A stretch of 64,000 nt of DNA from Halarcobacter ebronensis (GTDB taxonomy: Bacteria; Campylobacterota; Campylobacteria; Campylobacterales; Arcobacteraceae): assembly GCF_013201825.1 (NCBI RefSeq), contig NZ_CP053836.1, positions 124,001-188,000 on the forward strand, written 5' to 3'. The position numbers and the translations under genes were made by a program. A model generated the notes under the pieces. The model ran no database searches and was not told where the DNA came from. It saw only the letters and a list, made by a program, of their open reading frames with translations. Shown piece by piece: positions 25,406 through 33,534 of this stretch. Within the stretch, counting starts at the first letter, position 1; every line of letters begins with the position of its first letter.

Positions 25406-26322
25406 TCGAAGCATTAATCTCCGTAGCAACCATATATCTTTTTATAATTGTTGGATTTATTTACAAGAAAGTATTTAAAGATGAAGTAAAAGAGAGAAGT
25501 TTTGTTTTATTAAATCTATATTTTTTACAACCTATTTTGATATTCTGGGGACTTACAAGGGTTAATATTAATAAAGAACTTTTTATCTCCCCTCTAATCT
25601 ATTTTTGTGCAATTTTTTTAGTTCTATTTTTGGCATTACTTTATTCTAAAACTATATTTAAAAGTGATAAACAAGATAAATCAATTTTTTTAGCTTCTTC
25701 ATTAGTTGGAAATACTGGTAATTTAGGAATACCTCTTGGAATAGCACTTTTTGGAGAAGCTAGTGTTCCTTATACTTCTATTTTAAATATTGCTAATGTA
25801 TTTTTTATCTATATTTTCTCTGTTTATTTTTTTGCGGGAGACAAATTTAATTTTAAACACTCTTTAAAAGAGATTATTAGAATCCCTGCAATTCATTCAG
25901 CTTTTTTAGCTTTGGCATATAATTATTTGGGATTTAAGTTAGATGCAGATTTTGAAAAACTATTTACAATGGGAGCTTATGCTGCAATAGTTATGCAACT
26001 TGTACTTTTTGGAATGTTTATCTCTCAAGTTAAAATAAAAGCTGCAAATTGGAAACTTTCTTTAAATATTGTTTTTTTTAAACATATAATATTACCTTTT
26101 ATAGGGATTTTTGTAATCTTTTTATTTGATATTGATCCTTTTGTTGGGGTTATTATATTTTTAGAACTATCAGTTCCTTTGGCAGTTAATAATGTAAATT
26201 TTGCATCTTTATATAATTGTAAACCAATAGATACAACATTTTCTATTTTAGTTAGTACCTTTGCTTTTGTATTTTTTATCTATTTTTATATTCAAATTGT
26301 AAATAAGTTTTTTGGATTGTAA
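25402..26322 (+). CDS. AEC (auxin efflux carrier) family transporter, apparent ATT start
   Basis: The reading frame is open from the TAA at 25357, but the first ATG/GTG/TTG codon is TTG 25537, which would remove 45 residues. These include the first membrane helix (IYLFIIVGFIYKKVF) and the conserved N-L-Y-F-L-Q-P-I-L-I-F segment of AEC proteins. I place the start at ATT 25402, which follows AAAGGA and gives M-I-E-A-L; ATC 25405 is also possible. The 306-aa product has about ten hydrophobic segments and the LVGNTGNLGIPLGIALFG motif. Substrate unknown (family members move malonate, malate or auxin-like acids). Confidence 0.75.
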   Translation: MIEALISVATIYLFIIVGFIYKKVFKDEVKERSFVLLNLYFLQPILIFWGLTRVNINKELFISPLIYFCAIFLVLFLALLYSKTIFKSDKQDKSIFLASSLVGNTGNLGIPLGIALFGEASVPYTSILNIANVFFIYIFSVYFFAGDKFNFKHSLKEIIRIPAIHSAFLALAYNYLGFKLDADFEKLFTMGAYAAIVMQLVLFGMFISQVKIKAANWKLSLNIVFFKHIILPFIGIFVIFLFDIDPFVGVIIFLELSVPLAVNNVNFASLYNCKPIDTTFSILVSTFAFVFFIYFYIQIVNKFFGL

Positions 26323-26323
26323 A

Positions 26324-28102
26324 ATGTGCGGAATATTAGGTACAAATTTTCATACTAATAGTTTTAAAGAGGCCTTGGAAAACTTAAACAATAGAGGTCC
26401 AGATTTTTCAAAATCAGTTGAAATTGATGGTAATCTTTTTGGTCATACAAGATTATCAATTATTGATTTGGATGATGAAGCTAATCAACCAATGATTTTT
26501 GATGATATTTTAATTGTTTTTAATGGAGAAATCTATAACTATAAAGAGTTAATAAAAAGTGAGCAATTAATTTGTAATACCTCTTCTGATACAGAAGTTT
26601 TAATTAGACTTTATCAAAAATATGGGGTTGATTTTTTAAATAAACTAAATGGAATGTTTGCTTTTTGTATCTATGATATCAAAAAAAAATCTTTTTTTTG
26701 TGCTAGGGATAGATATGGTAAAAAACCTTTTTTTTACTATTTTAAGGATAACAAATTTATTTTTTCTAGTTCAATAAACTCAATTATAAAAATTTTAGGA
26801 AAAACTCCAAATATAAATAAAGTTGCACTTTCACAATACATGCAATATTTTGTTCCATTAAACGAAAATAGTTTCTATAAAGATATTTTCTCTTTAGAGT
26901 CTTCAAGTTATATGCTTTTAAATGCAAAAGAATTGACTATAAAGCGATTTTATAAGATAAATACATATAAAGCTATAAAAAATGAAGAAGAGGCTTTAAA
27001 GGGCATTGAAAAGCTTTTAATAAAGAGTGTTGAATCAAGATTGGTTTCTGATGTTGAGGTTGGAACTTTACTTAGTGGTGGAATTGATAGTTCATTAATC
27101 TCCTCTTTATACTCAAAACTCTCATCAAAAAAAATAAATACCTTTAGTATAGGATATGATGAATATAAAAACTATTGTGAGCTGGATTTTGCACAAATTA
27201 CAGCAACTCATATAAACTCAAATCATACAGCAGTAACAATTGGGAAAAAAGATTTTATAGAGTATTTTGAAGATACTTTAGAGGCTCTTGAGCAGCCCCA
27301 TGGGGATAGTGCAGCAATTCCACTTAATATTTTAACTAGAAAAATTCATAATATGGGGATAAAAACTGTTTTAAGCGGAGAGGGCAGTGATGAACTCTTT
27401 TTGGGTTATGACAATTATGCAAAGTTTTTAAAATATTATGAGTTTGAAAAGAGTTTAAATCTTGAACAAAATAGTTTTTTAGATTCCATTATAGGTGCTT
27501 TGCAAAATAATACCAAAGAGAGTGAATATCTAAGAAGAATAATCAAAAAAGAGAATCTATATAACTCTTTTGGGGAGATTTTTACAGATATCCAAAAAAA
27601 GAGATTATTTAAAAAAGTACCAACTTTTAAAAATCCTACTCCAAAAAGTGACCCCGTTGATTGGATGAGTTATACAGACCTTAAAGTTTGGCTGGGAGAA
27701 TCCCTTTTGAGTAAAGTTGATAGAATCTCAATGAGAAACTCTTTGGAAGTTAGAACACCATTTTTAGATTATAGACTTGTGGATTATGTATTTTCAATTG
27801 ATTCAAAGATAAAAGTAGGGGATACAAATAAGTATTTACTAAAAAAGATAGCTTCAAAATATATACCTCAAATTATAATAAATAGAACAAAAAAAGGTTT
27901 TAATTCCCCTTTTAATGAGTGGATTCATGAAGAGTATAAAGATGATATTTTAAAGACTATTTTAGAGGTTAATAGCCAAACAGAGTTTTTTAATGTTGAG
28001 TATTTAAAACAGATATATGAGCTTTCAAAATCTAGAAAATTCAAACAACACTTATGGTCACTTTTTATTTTTTCTAAATGGTATAAAAAGGTTTATATGT
28101 AA
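26324..28102 (+). CDS. asnB: Asparagine synthase (glutamine-hydrolysing)
   Basis: 592 aa starting at ATG 26324, chosen because the next residue must be the catalytic Cys (M-C-G-I-L-G) of the class II glutaminase domain. The glutaminase half has RLSIIDLDDEANQPM and FNGEIYNY. The synthetase half has the ATP pyrophosphatase loop LLSGGIDSSL near residue 248 and GEGSDELFLGYD. It makes asparagine from aspartate, glutamine and ATP; some relatives modify surface sugars, which cannot be excluded. It begins one base after the AEC gene. Confidence 0.92.
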   Translation: MCGILGTNFHTNSFKEALENLNNRGPDFSKSVEIDGNLFGHTRLSIIDLDDEANQPMIFDDILIVFNGEIYNYKELIKSEQLICNTSSDTEVLIRLYQKYGVDFLNKLNGMFAFCIYDIKKKSFFCARDRYGKKPFFYYFKDNKFIFSSSINSIIKILGKTPNINKVALSQYMQYFVPLNENSFYKDIFSLESSSYMLLNAKELTIKRFYKINTYKAIKNEEEALKGIEKLLIKSVESRLVSDVEVGTLLSGGIDSSLISSLYSKLSSKKINTFSIGYDEYKNYCELDFAQITATHINSNHTAVTIGKKDFIEYFEDTLEALEQPHGDSAAIPLNILTRKIHNMGIKTVLSGEGSDELFLGYDNYAKFLKYYEFEKSLNLEQNSFLDSIIGALQNNTKESEYLRRIIKKENLYNSFGEIFTDIQKKRLFKKVPTFKNPTPKSDPVDWMSYTDLKVWLGESLLSKVDRISMRNSLEVRTPFLDYRLVDYVFSIDSKIKVGDTNKYLLKKIASKYIPQIIINRTKKGFNSPFNEWIHEEYKDDILKTILEVNSQTEFFNVEYLKQIYELSKSRKFKQHLWSLFIFSKWYKKVYM

Positions 28103-28167
28103 AAAGAAGTAATTCTTGTCACATATAATATTTTAATAAGTTCTAAAAATATATAATAATATATCTT

Positions 28168-28186
28168 TTTAATGATAATCAATGTT
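28168..28186 (+). promoter_or_regulatory. Fur-box-like site
   Basis: The 19 bases centred on AATGATAATCAAT match the classical Fur box at 14 of 19 positions by eye. They lie 39 bases upstream of the small gene at 28225 and downstream of a TATAAT-like element near 28125. Iron control is a prediction from this match. Confidence 0.4.
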
Positions 28187-28224
28187 TATATTGATATTTT
28201 TAATAGAGTCTAATAAGGAAAAAA

Positions 28225-28527
28225 ATGAATTTACTTATACCTGTTGATTGTAATAAAAGACATGAAGCACTTTTAACTACTCTTGATGCTGCAAAATATT
28301 GGGCATTTATTGAACTTGATGAAGGGCAAATAATAAATTGCAAATTTTATGCAGATAGATCTGCAATTGAAGCTTGGGTAGAAACAGTTGTTGTAATCAA
28401 TGAACAAGAGTATGTATGGCAATTTATTGAAGAGAATATCGCTGTTTTGGTTGCTCCTAAACAAAGAAGCATTGATGAAATAGTTGAGGCATTTCTTTTT
28501 AAAGAACTGCATGATTTAAATATATAA
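28225..28527 (+). CDS. Small cytoplasmic protein, weakly NifX-like
   Basis: 100 aa, well placed ribosome site (AAGGAAAA) before the ATG. The opening MNLLIPVD and the following pattern (K-Y-W-A-F-I-E-L-D-E-G-Q-I) faintly recall the NifX/dinitrogenase cofactor-binding fold, which starts with IPVD and later F-x-I-x-D-x-E-x-G. The similarity is weak and no metal-binding motif is conserved. The Fur-box-like site upstream fits an iron-related role but does not prove it. Its stop is 2 bases before tRNA-Val. Confidence 0.6.
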   Translation: MNLLIPVDCNKRHEALLTTLDAAKYWAFIELDEGQIINCKFYADRSAIEAWVETVVVINEQEYVWQFIEENIAVLVAPKQRSIDEIVEAFLFKELHDLNI

Positions 28528-28529
28528 AT

Positions 28530-28604
28530 GGTCGTATAACTCAGTGGTAGAGTGACACCTTGACATGGTGTTGGTCGCTGGTTCAAGTCCAGTTACGGCC
28601 ACCA
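28530..28604 (+). tRNA. tRNA-Val (GAC)
   Basis: A 75-base cloverleaf. The acceptor arm GGTCGTA pairs with TACGGCC (one G-T), the D-arm is ACTC/GAGT, the anticodon arm ACACC/GGTGT has loop TTGACAT (anticodon GAC), and the T-arm is GCTGG/CCAGT with loop TTCAAGT. CCA is encoded. It may be read from the promoter of the preceding small gene. Confidence 0.95.
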
Positions 28605-28663
28605 TTTTATCTATTCCCCTATTTTCTCCTACTTTTTGGTAAAAAAATTAAAATCATTTATGA

Positions 28664-28669
28664 TAAAAT
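28664..28669 (+). promoter_or_regulatory. -10 element upstream of orphan dctP
   Basis: Extended -10 TG-A-TAAAAT, the same sequence as before the AEC gene, 62 bases ahead of the ATG at 28732. AAAAGGAAT provides the ribosome site. It suggests this DctP gene is transcribed independently of the tRNA. Confidence 0.45.
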
Positions 28670-28731
28670 TTGCACTTTGTTAAATTGTAACTTATGTTGC
28701 ATTTTTAATAATTATATTTAAAAGGAATAAT

Positions 28732-29784
28732 ATGAAACTATTTTTTAAATTAACATTCATTATAACACTATTGTGTAGTTTCACTTATGCACAAAAAGTT
28801 TATAAATTGACGATGGCTACCACGTGGACATCAACACAACATCCGCTTATTGATACAGCAGAACATATGGCAAAACTTGCTGAAGAGTTATCTAATGGTC
28901 AAATTAAGATTAGAATTGATGCTTCAAATAAACATAAGTCACCTTTTGGTGTTTTGGATATGGTAAAGGGTGGTCAATATGATATTGCACATACAGCATC
29001 ATATTATTGGAAAGGTAAAGATATTGCAGTTCTTCCTTTCTCTTCAATGCCTTTTGGTATGACAGCTCAAGAACTATATGCTTGGTTTTATAATGACGGA
29101 GGTATGGAGCTAGCGCAAAAAGTGTTTGAAAAACATGGTGTGTACTCTTTCCCTGGTGGAAACACTGGTGTTCAAATGGGTGGATGGTTTAGAAAAGAGA
29201 TTAATACTCTTGATGATTTAAAAGGTCTTAAGATGAGAATCCCTGGGTTTGCTGGTGAAGTTATGGCAAAACTTGGAGTTCAAGCTGTTACAATCAATCC
29301 TGGAGAGTTATATACCTCTTTAGAGAGAAATACTATTGATGCTCTTGAGTGGGTTAGCCCATCTATGGACTTTGTTATGGGATTTCATAAAGTTGCACCT
29401 TATTACTACACAGGATGGCATGAACCAGGAACTGAAATGCAATTTGTAATCAACAGAAAAGTTTTCGATAAACTTCCTGTGCATCTTCAGAATGTACTTA
29501 AAGCTGCAATGAAAATTGCTGCATATGATATGTACATTAATAATTATGATTTAAATGCACTTGCATGGGAAAGAATGAAAAAAGAGTATCCTGATATCAA
29601 AGTTAGAACTTTTCCAAAACCTATAATGGATGCACTAAAAAAAGCAAATGCAGAATTAAGAGAAGAGATGAAAGCTAGTTCTCCTGAAATGAAAGAGGTT
29701 TTAGATTCTCAAGAGGCTTATCAAAAAAAACTTAGACCTTGGTCTGAAATGTCAGATTATTTTTATCTAAAAGATAATATTTAA
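28732..29784 (+). CDS. Orphan TRAP solute-binding protein, paralogue of dctP
   Basis: 350 aa with a signal peptide (about 1-20, ending T-Y-A). It aligns without gaps over most of its length with the DctP at 12351-13421, keeping the ligand-loop features GLKMRIPGFAGE, EWVSP (for EWVGP) and GWHEPG. No TRAP permease gene is next to it: tRNA-Val lies upstream and the SdhB-like gene converges downstream. It could feed the DctQM pair of the lactate block with a different ligand or affinity, or act as a sensor partner for the lactate sensor kinase. Confidence 0.9.
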   Translation: MKLFFKLTFIITLLCSFTYAQKVYKLTMATTWTSTQHPLIDTAEHMAKLAEELSNGQIKIRIDASNKHKSPFGVLDMVKGGQYDIAHTASYYWKGKDIAVLPFSSMPFGMTAQELYAWFYNDGGMELAQKVFEKHGVYSFPGGNTGVQMGGWFRKEINTLDDLKGLKMRIPGFAGEVMAKLGVQAVTINPGELYTSLERNTIDALEWVSPSMDFVMGFHKVAPYYYTGWHEPGTEMQFVINRKVFDKLPVHLQNVLKAAMKIAAYDMYINNYDLNALAWERMKKEYPDIKVRTFPKPIMDALKKANAELREEMKASSPEMKEVLDSQEAYQKKLRPWSEMSDYFYLKDNI

Positions 29785-29804
29785 GAAGCTCTTAGGAGCT
29801 TCTT
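29783..29804. terminator. Hairpin shared by convergent dctP paralogue and sdhB-like gene
   Basis: AAGAAGCTC (29783-29791) pairs with GAGCTTCTT (29796-29804) around a 4-base loop. The stem overlaps the stop codons of both genes. No T-tract is present. Confidence 0.6.
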
Positions 29805-30543
29805 AGAAGCCATTTGGATTGAATCCAAAATCATTATTAAAACCTAAATCAAAACTACTATTAAAAGCACTTAAAGATTTATCTTCAAAGCCATTTTGTA
29901 CTGATTTCATTCTTAAACTCATAATATCGCTTTTGGGGTCAATAAACTGAGGACAGGCTATAGTACAATATCCACATAAAGTACAATCCCATATACCATT
30001 AGTTTGAATATTTTTTAATATTTCAAGGGGTGCTGACTCTTTTTTATCATTCACATATCTTAGAGCTCTAGTCAAGGTATAAGGGCCTAAAAACTCTTTA
30101 TTTACTTCATAAACAGGGCAAGAGCTATAACAGCTTTGACATAAGATGCAGTTACTTTGTCTATCAATCTTTTTTTCATCTTCTTTAGTAATAGTTTCTA
30201 AACTATTACTATTTAAAAATGTGTGACCTATTTTGAGTAAGCTCTCTTCATGATGTAGTGAAACAATCAAATCTTTTAAAACTTCTGTGTTTTTTATTGG
30301 TTCAATTAAATCTTCATCTTCCAAGTGAGTTTTACAAGCTAATTTCTCTACCCCATTAACTCTTATGGCACAACTTCCACAAACTCCACTTTTACAGCCA
30401 CATCTAAAACCTAAACTATTGTCATATTTAGTTTTTACTTCTATTAAAGAGTTTAGTATTGTCTCATTGTGATTTACAGAATACTCTTCAATTGTTGTTT
30501 GTTCATTTTTTTCTTTATTGTATCTTTTGATTTTAATTTTCAT
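29803..30543 (-). CDS. SdhB/FrdB-family iron-sulfur subunit with an extra cluster cysteine
   Basis: 246 aa. The [2Fe-2S] ligands are Cys50, 55, 58 and 70. The first [4Fe-4S] set is Cys132/135/138/142. The third set is Cys187-x5-Cys193-x3-Cys197, the usual [3Fe-4S] pattern, but Cys190 occupies the position held by valine in E. coli FrdB. The third cluster is therefore probably a second [4Fe-4S], as in non-classical (type E) enzymes. Electrons from the flavoprotein would pass through these centres. No membrane anchor gene (SdhC/D or CCG-type SdhE) lies beside it. The start overlaps the flavoprotein end by 4 bases. Confidence 0.88.
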   Translation of the reverse strand: MKIKIKRYNKEKNEQTTIEEYSVNHNETILNSLIEVKTKYDNSLGFRCGCKSGVCGSCAIRVNGVEKLACKTHLEDEDLIEPIKNTEVLKDLIVSLHHEESLLKIGHTFLNSNSLETITKEDEKKIDRQSNCILCQSCYSSCPVYEVNKEFLGPYTLTRALRYVNDKKESAPLEILKNIQTNGIWDCTLCGYCTIACPQFIDPKSDIMSLRMKSVQNGFEDKSLSAFNSSFDLGFNNDFGFNPNGF

Positions 30544-32144
30544 ACAATCTCCTCAAAAAGGATCTCTATATTCTCTTCTTTTTTTATAGATATGGAGATT
30601 TTATCAAATGCCTCTTTTTCATTTTCAAAGTCAACTCTATAGTGTGCGCCTCGGCTCTCTTCTCTTTTTAGAGCAGATTTTACTATCAGTTGAGCTATAA
30701 GATAGATATTTTTAAATTCTAATAATTCAATTAGGTTTTTATTATGTATTTTACTTTTATCAGCTACACCAAGATTTTCAATTTCTTCTTTTTTATTTTC
30801 AAGATAATCTAGAGCCTTTTGCATTTTCTTTTTTTCTCTAAATAATCCTACATTGTTAAAAAATAGTTTCCCAAGCTCATTTTTTGTACTATAAAATGAG
30901 GTTTTACACTCTTTTTTTAATATCTCTTCAATCTCTTTTTTTATCTCTTGAACTCTTATTTTTTCAACTTCAACTGTCTCTTTATTTTTTGAGTTCTTTG
31001 CTGCATTTTCTCCAGCAATTTTACCAAAAGTGACTATTTCCAATAAAGAGTTTCCTCCTAATCTATTTGCTCCATGAATACCACTTTGTGCACACTCTCC
31101 ACAAGCATAAAGATTTTCTAGTGTAGTTTTTGCATCTATTGTTGTTAGTATTCCACCCATTGTATAGTGTGCTGAAGGGCTTACAGGAATCAAATCTTTT
31201 TCCATTTTTAGTTTCATAAAATCATAAACAAGTTTTCTCTCTTGTGGCATTACAGCTTCAATTTTTTCTAAACCTAAATGTCTTAGGTCTAAGTATATTT
31301 TATCTCCTTGATGCTGCTTTTTATAGATTGCCCTTGCAACTTCATCCCTTGGTCTTAATTCATCAATAAATCTTTGCTCTTTTGAGTCAACTAAATAACC
31401 CCCTTCTCCTCTGGCACTTTCGCTTATTAGTATGTTTTTCCCTTCAAGTGAAGTAGGGTGAAATTGGATAAATTCCATATTTGAAAGTTTTGCTCCAGCT
31501 CTATAAGCAGCTGCAATACCATCTCCTGTAGAAGAGTAAGAGTTTGTTGTATATTGATGGTAAACTCCAGAATAACCACCTGTTGCAAGAATTATGCTTT
31601 TTGCCTCTATTTGAATTATTTTAGAGTTCTCTATATTTAGAAATATTGCTCCATTTACTTTTGAATCTTTTACAAGAAGTTCTAAAAGTATATGTTCATT
31701 TAAAAAATCTATGCTGTTTTTAATAGATTGATCATATAGGGTATGAAGGATTTTAAGTCCTGTATAATCTGAGCTATAGCAGGTTCTTTTGGCTTTTGTC
31801 CCACCAAATTTTCTTTGTGCAATATTTGCATTTTCATCTCTACTAAAAGGAACACCAATACTATCAAGCCAAGTTATAGTCTCTTTTGATTTTTCACAAA
31901 AGAATTTAATATTTTCAATTTTCCCTAGTTTGTGACTAGCTTTATAGGTATCGTTAATATAGTTTTCTACACTATCTTGTTGATCCTCTTTGAGTACTGC
32001 ATTAATTCCACCTTGAGCTTGGCAAGTTTGAGAATGAGTAGGGTAGGTCTTTGAGACAACTAGTACTTTACTTCCTAACTCTTTTGCTTTTAGTGCAGCA
32101 GTAAGCCCAGCTCCGCCTGAACCTATTACTAATACATCAATCAT
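30540..32144 (-). CDS. SdhA/FrdA-family flavoprotein lacking the covalent-FAD histidine
   Basis: 534 aa, shorter than SdhA (about 590) and near the size of L-aspartate oxidase. FAD fold GSGGAGLTAA (8-17), active-site blocks FHPTSLEG, ESARGEGG, RPRDEVARAI and HYTMGG, and the C-terminal HGANRLGGNSLLE are present. In the segment that carries the FAD-linking His in FrdA/SdhA (S-H-T), this protein has Ser38-Gln39-Thr40, so FAD is probably bound non-covalently. There is no twin-arginine signal, so it is cytoplasmic. The adjacent Fe-S subunit argues against NadB. Fumarate reduction is more likely than succinate oxidation, but the substrate is not certain. Confidence 0.85.
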   Translation of the reverse strand: MIDVLVIGSGGAGLTAALKAKELGSKVLVVSKTYPTHSQTCQAQGGINAVLKEDQQDSVENYINDTYKASHKLGKIENIKFFCEKSKETITWLDSIGVPFSRDENANIAQRKFGGTKAKRTCYSSDYTGLKILHTLYDQSIKNSIDFLNEHILLELLVKDSKVNGAIFLNIENSKIIQIEAKSIILATGGYSGVYHQYTTNSYSSTGDGIAAAYRAGAKLSNMEFIQFHPTSLEGKNILISESARGEGGYLVDSKEQRFIDELRPRDEVARAIYKKQHQGDKIYLDLRHLGLEKIEAVMPQERKLVYDFMKLKMEKDLIPVSPSAHYTMGGILTTIDAKTTLENLYACGECAQSGIHGANRLGGNSLLEIVTFGKIAGENAAKNSKNKETVEVEKIRVQEIKKEIEEILKKECKTSFYSTKNELGKLFFNNVGLFREKKKMQKALDYLENKKEEIENLGVADKSKIHNKNLIELLEFKNIYLIAQLIVKSALKREESRGAHYRVDFENEKEAFDKISISIKKEENIEILFEEIV

Positions 32145-32564
32145 CTATTCCCAAAACTCCTTTAGTGGTTCTTTTTCATCTTTTGTAGTTTTTTCAATTT
32201 TTTCGTCCATATAATCTAAATCTAAATTCTCAATCTCTTCAAGAGCATTTGCAAGCTCCTCTTCACCTATCTCTTTTTCGATTACTTTCTCTTCAATTTT
32301 AATCTCTTCATTATATTTTGTAACTTTCTTTTCTAAACTAATTTTTTCTTCTTTGTTTTTGCCATTGGCTTTTAAACTCAGATACTCATTCATAAGTTTT
32401 TCGTATTCATCGAATGCCAACAACATAAAACTTGGTTTCCCATCCCTAAGGATTACGGCTTTATCTATCTCTTTTTTTGATAACTTATCAAATATCATTT
32501 TGTTTTTTCTTATTAGTTCTGTAGAAGAAAACATCTCTCTTGATGTGTAGTGAAGTGGTTCCAT
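32145..32564 (-). CDS. Phd/YefM-like protein with acidic coiled tail, first gene of the sdhAB-like operon
   Basis: 139 aa. Residues 10-65 (FSSTELIRKNKMIFDKLSK, then A-V-I-L-R-D-G-K-P-S-F-M-L-L, then FDEYEKLMNEY) follow the Phd/YefM antitoxin fold. The rest (70-139) is a highly charged Lys/Glu helix region. No toxin gene is adjacent: the flavoprotein gene follows directly with no gap. The promoter holds a TGTATT-N2-AATACA palindrome at the expected transcription start, as for autoregulating Phd-type proteins. I infer a DNA-binding repressor of this operon; an antitoxin role lacks support. Confidence 0.65.
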   Translation of the reverse strand: MEPLHYTSREMFSSTELIRKNKMIFDKLSKKEIDKAVILRDGKPSFMLLAFDEYEKLMNEYLSLKANGKNKEEKISLEKKVTKYNEEIKIEEKVIEKEIGEEELANALEEIENLDLDYMDEKIEKTTKDEKEPLKEFWE

Positions 32565-32577
32565 ACTAACTCCTATA

Positions 32578-32598
32578 TGTATTGTAATACAAATTATA
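32578..32598 (-). promoter_or_regulatory. Promoter and palindromic operator of the Phd-like/sdhAB operon
   Basis: On the minus strand a TATAAT -10 (32598-32593) overlaps the stop of the upstream dehydrogenase gene. Immediately downstream, arms TGTATT and AATACA (32578-32591) form an inverted repeat covering the predicted start point. Phd/YefM proteins bind TGTACA-like palindromes at their own promoters. AGGAG precedes the ATG. Confidence 0.5.
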
Positions 32599-33523
32599 CT
32601 ACGAACTTTTGTATATTGTCAAGTACATAATTAATCAACTTTTTTCTTGATTCAACTGATCCCCAACCAATATGTGGTGTAATTATAAGTTGCTCTTTAT
32701 CTCTTACTCTATTTAGCGGATTATTCTCTTCTATTGGTTCTTTTTCTAAAACATCAAGCCCACAAAACAGCTTTTTATCACTATTAAGTATATTCGCAAG
32801 ATCATATTCATTTATTATTCCACCACGACCAACATTAACTAAAATGGCATTATCTTTTAACAAATTTAGATTTGATTTATTTAACAAATTATATGTCGCA
32901 TCAGTCAAAGGTGAATGTATAGTAATAATATCAGAACTTTTTAATAATTCTTCCAAACTCATTTGTTTGTATTGCGAATTATTATTCTTTCCTGAAGTAG
33001 AATAATAATTCACATTACATTCAAAATTTTCAGCGATCTTTGCAACTTTTTTTCCAATTTCTCCTAAACCAATTATTCCCCAATTTTTGTCTTTTAATTC
33101 ATAAAATGGTACATCAATATGTGTGAATAGATTTGATTTTTCCCATTGTTTTGTTTCCACATATTTTCTGTAGTAGTCAAGTTTTTCTGCAAATGTTAAT
33201 ACTAAAGTTATTGTAAGTTGTGTAACGCTATTTGTAGAGTATCCTGCAACATTTTTAACTTCTATTCCGTTCTCTCTTGCGTATTCAAGGTCAATATTAT
33301 TTGTTCCTGTAGCCGTTACACATATTAATTTTATATTTGAATTTTTCATAATTTCACTATCTATAACAACTTTATTTGTTATTACAATATCAGCATCTTG
33401 TACTCTAGTTAGTGTTTGATTATGAGTTGTAGTTTCATAGATAATTACTTCACCAAAATTTTTAAATTCATCTAAAGATATATCTTTACCTAAGGTCTTT
33501 GTGTCTAAAAATACGATTTTCAT
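32594..33523 (-). CDS. D-2-hydroxyacid dehydrogenase
   Basis: 309 aa NAD-dependent enzyme of the D-isomer family. The Rossmann motif GLGEIGKKVA is near residue 152. The catalytic Arg is in VGRGGIINEYDL, the Glu in VLEKEPIEENNPL and the His in TPHIGWGS. Typical members act on glycerate/hydroxypyruvate (HprA), D-lactate or 2-ketoisocaproate; the exact substrate is not readable. Immediately upstream of the Phd-like operon, whose promoter overlaps this gene's end. Confidence 0.9.
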   Translation of the reverse strand: MKIVFLDTKTLGKDISLDEFKNFGEVIIYETTTHNQTLTRVQDADIVITNKVVIDSEIMKNSNIKLICVTATGTNNIDLEYARENGIEVKNVAGYSTNSVTQLTITLVLTFAEKLDYYRKYVETKQWEKSNLFTHIDVPFYELKDKNWGIIGLGEIGKKVAKIAENFECNVNYYSTSGKNNNSQYKQMSLEELLKSSDIITIHSPLTDATYNLLNKSNLNLLKDNAILVNVGRGGIINEYDLANILNSDKKLFCGLDVLEKEPIEENNPLNRVRDKEQLIITPHIGWGSVESRKKLINYVLDNIQKFVV

Positions 33524-33534
33524 TTTGTATACCC

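Noticed and set aside
28530-28731. tRNA-Val as an integration site of a mobile element
   Set aside because: No integrase, no duplicated 3' tRNA end and no composition change downstream within the window.
28821-28826. A third CACGTG as a parS site
   Set aside because: The flanks (TAC-CACGTG-GAC) lack the TTTC/GAAA arms, and it lies in the signal-peptide-proximal coding region of the DctP paralogue.
30540-32144. L-aspartate oxidase (NadB) identity for the 534-aa flavoprotein
   Set aside because: Length and non-covalent FAD would fit, but the overlapping SdhB-type Fe-S subunit makes a reductase complex far more likely.
32145-32564. Toxin-antitoxin module
   Set aside because: Only the antitoxin-like half is present. 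The neighbours are a flavoprotein and a dehydrogenase, with no small toxin frame in between.
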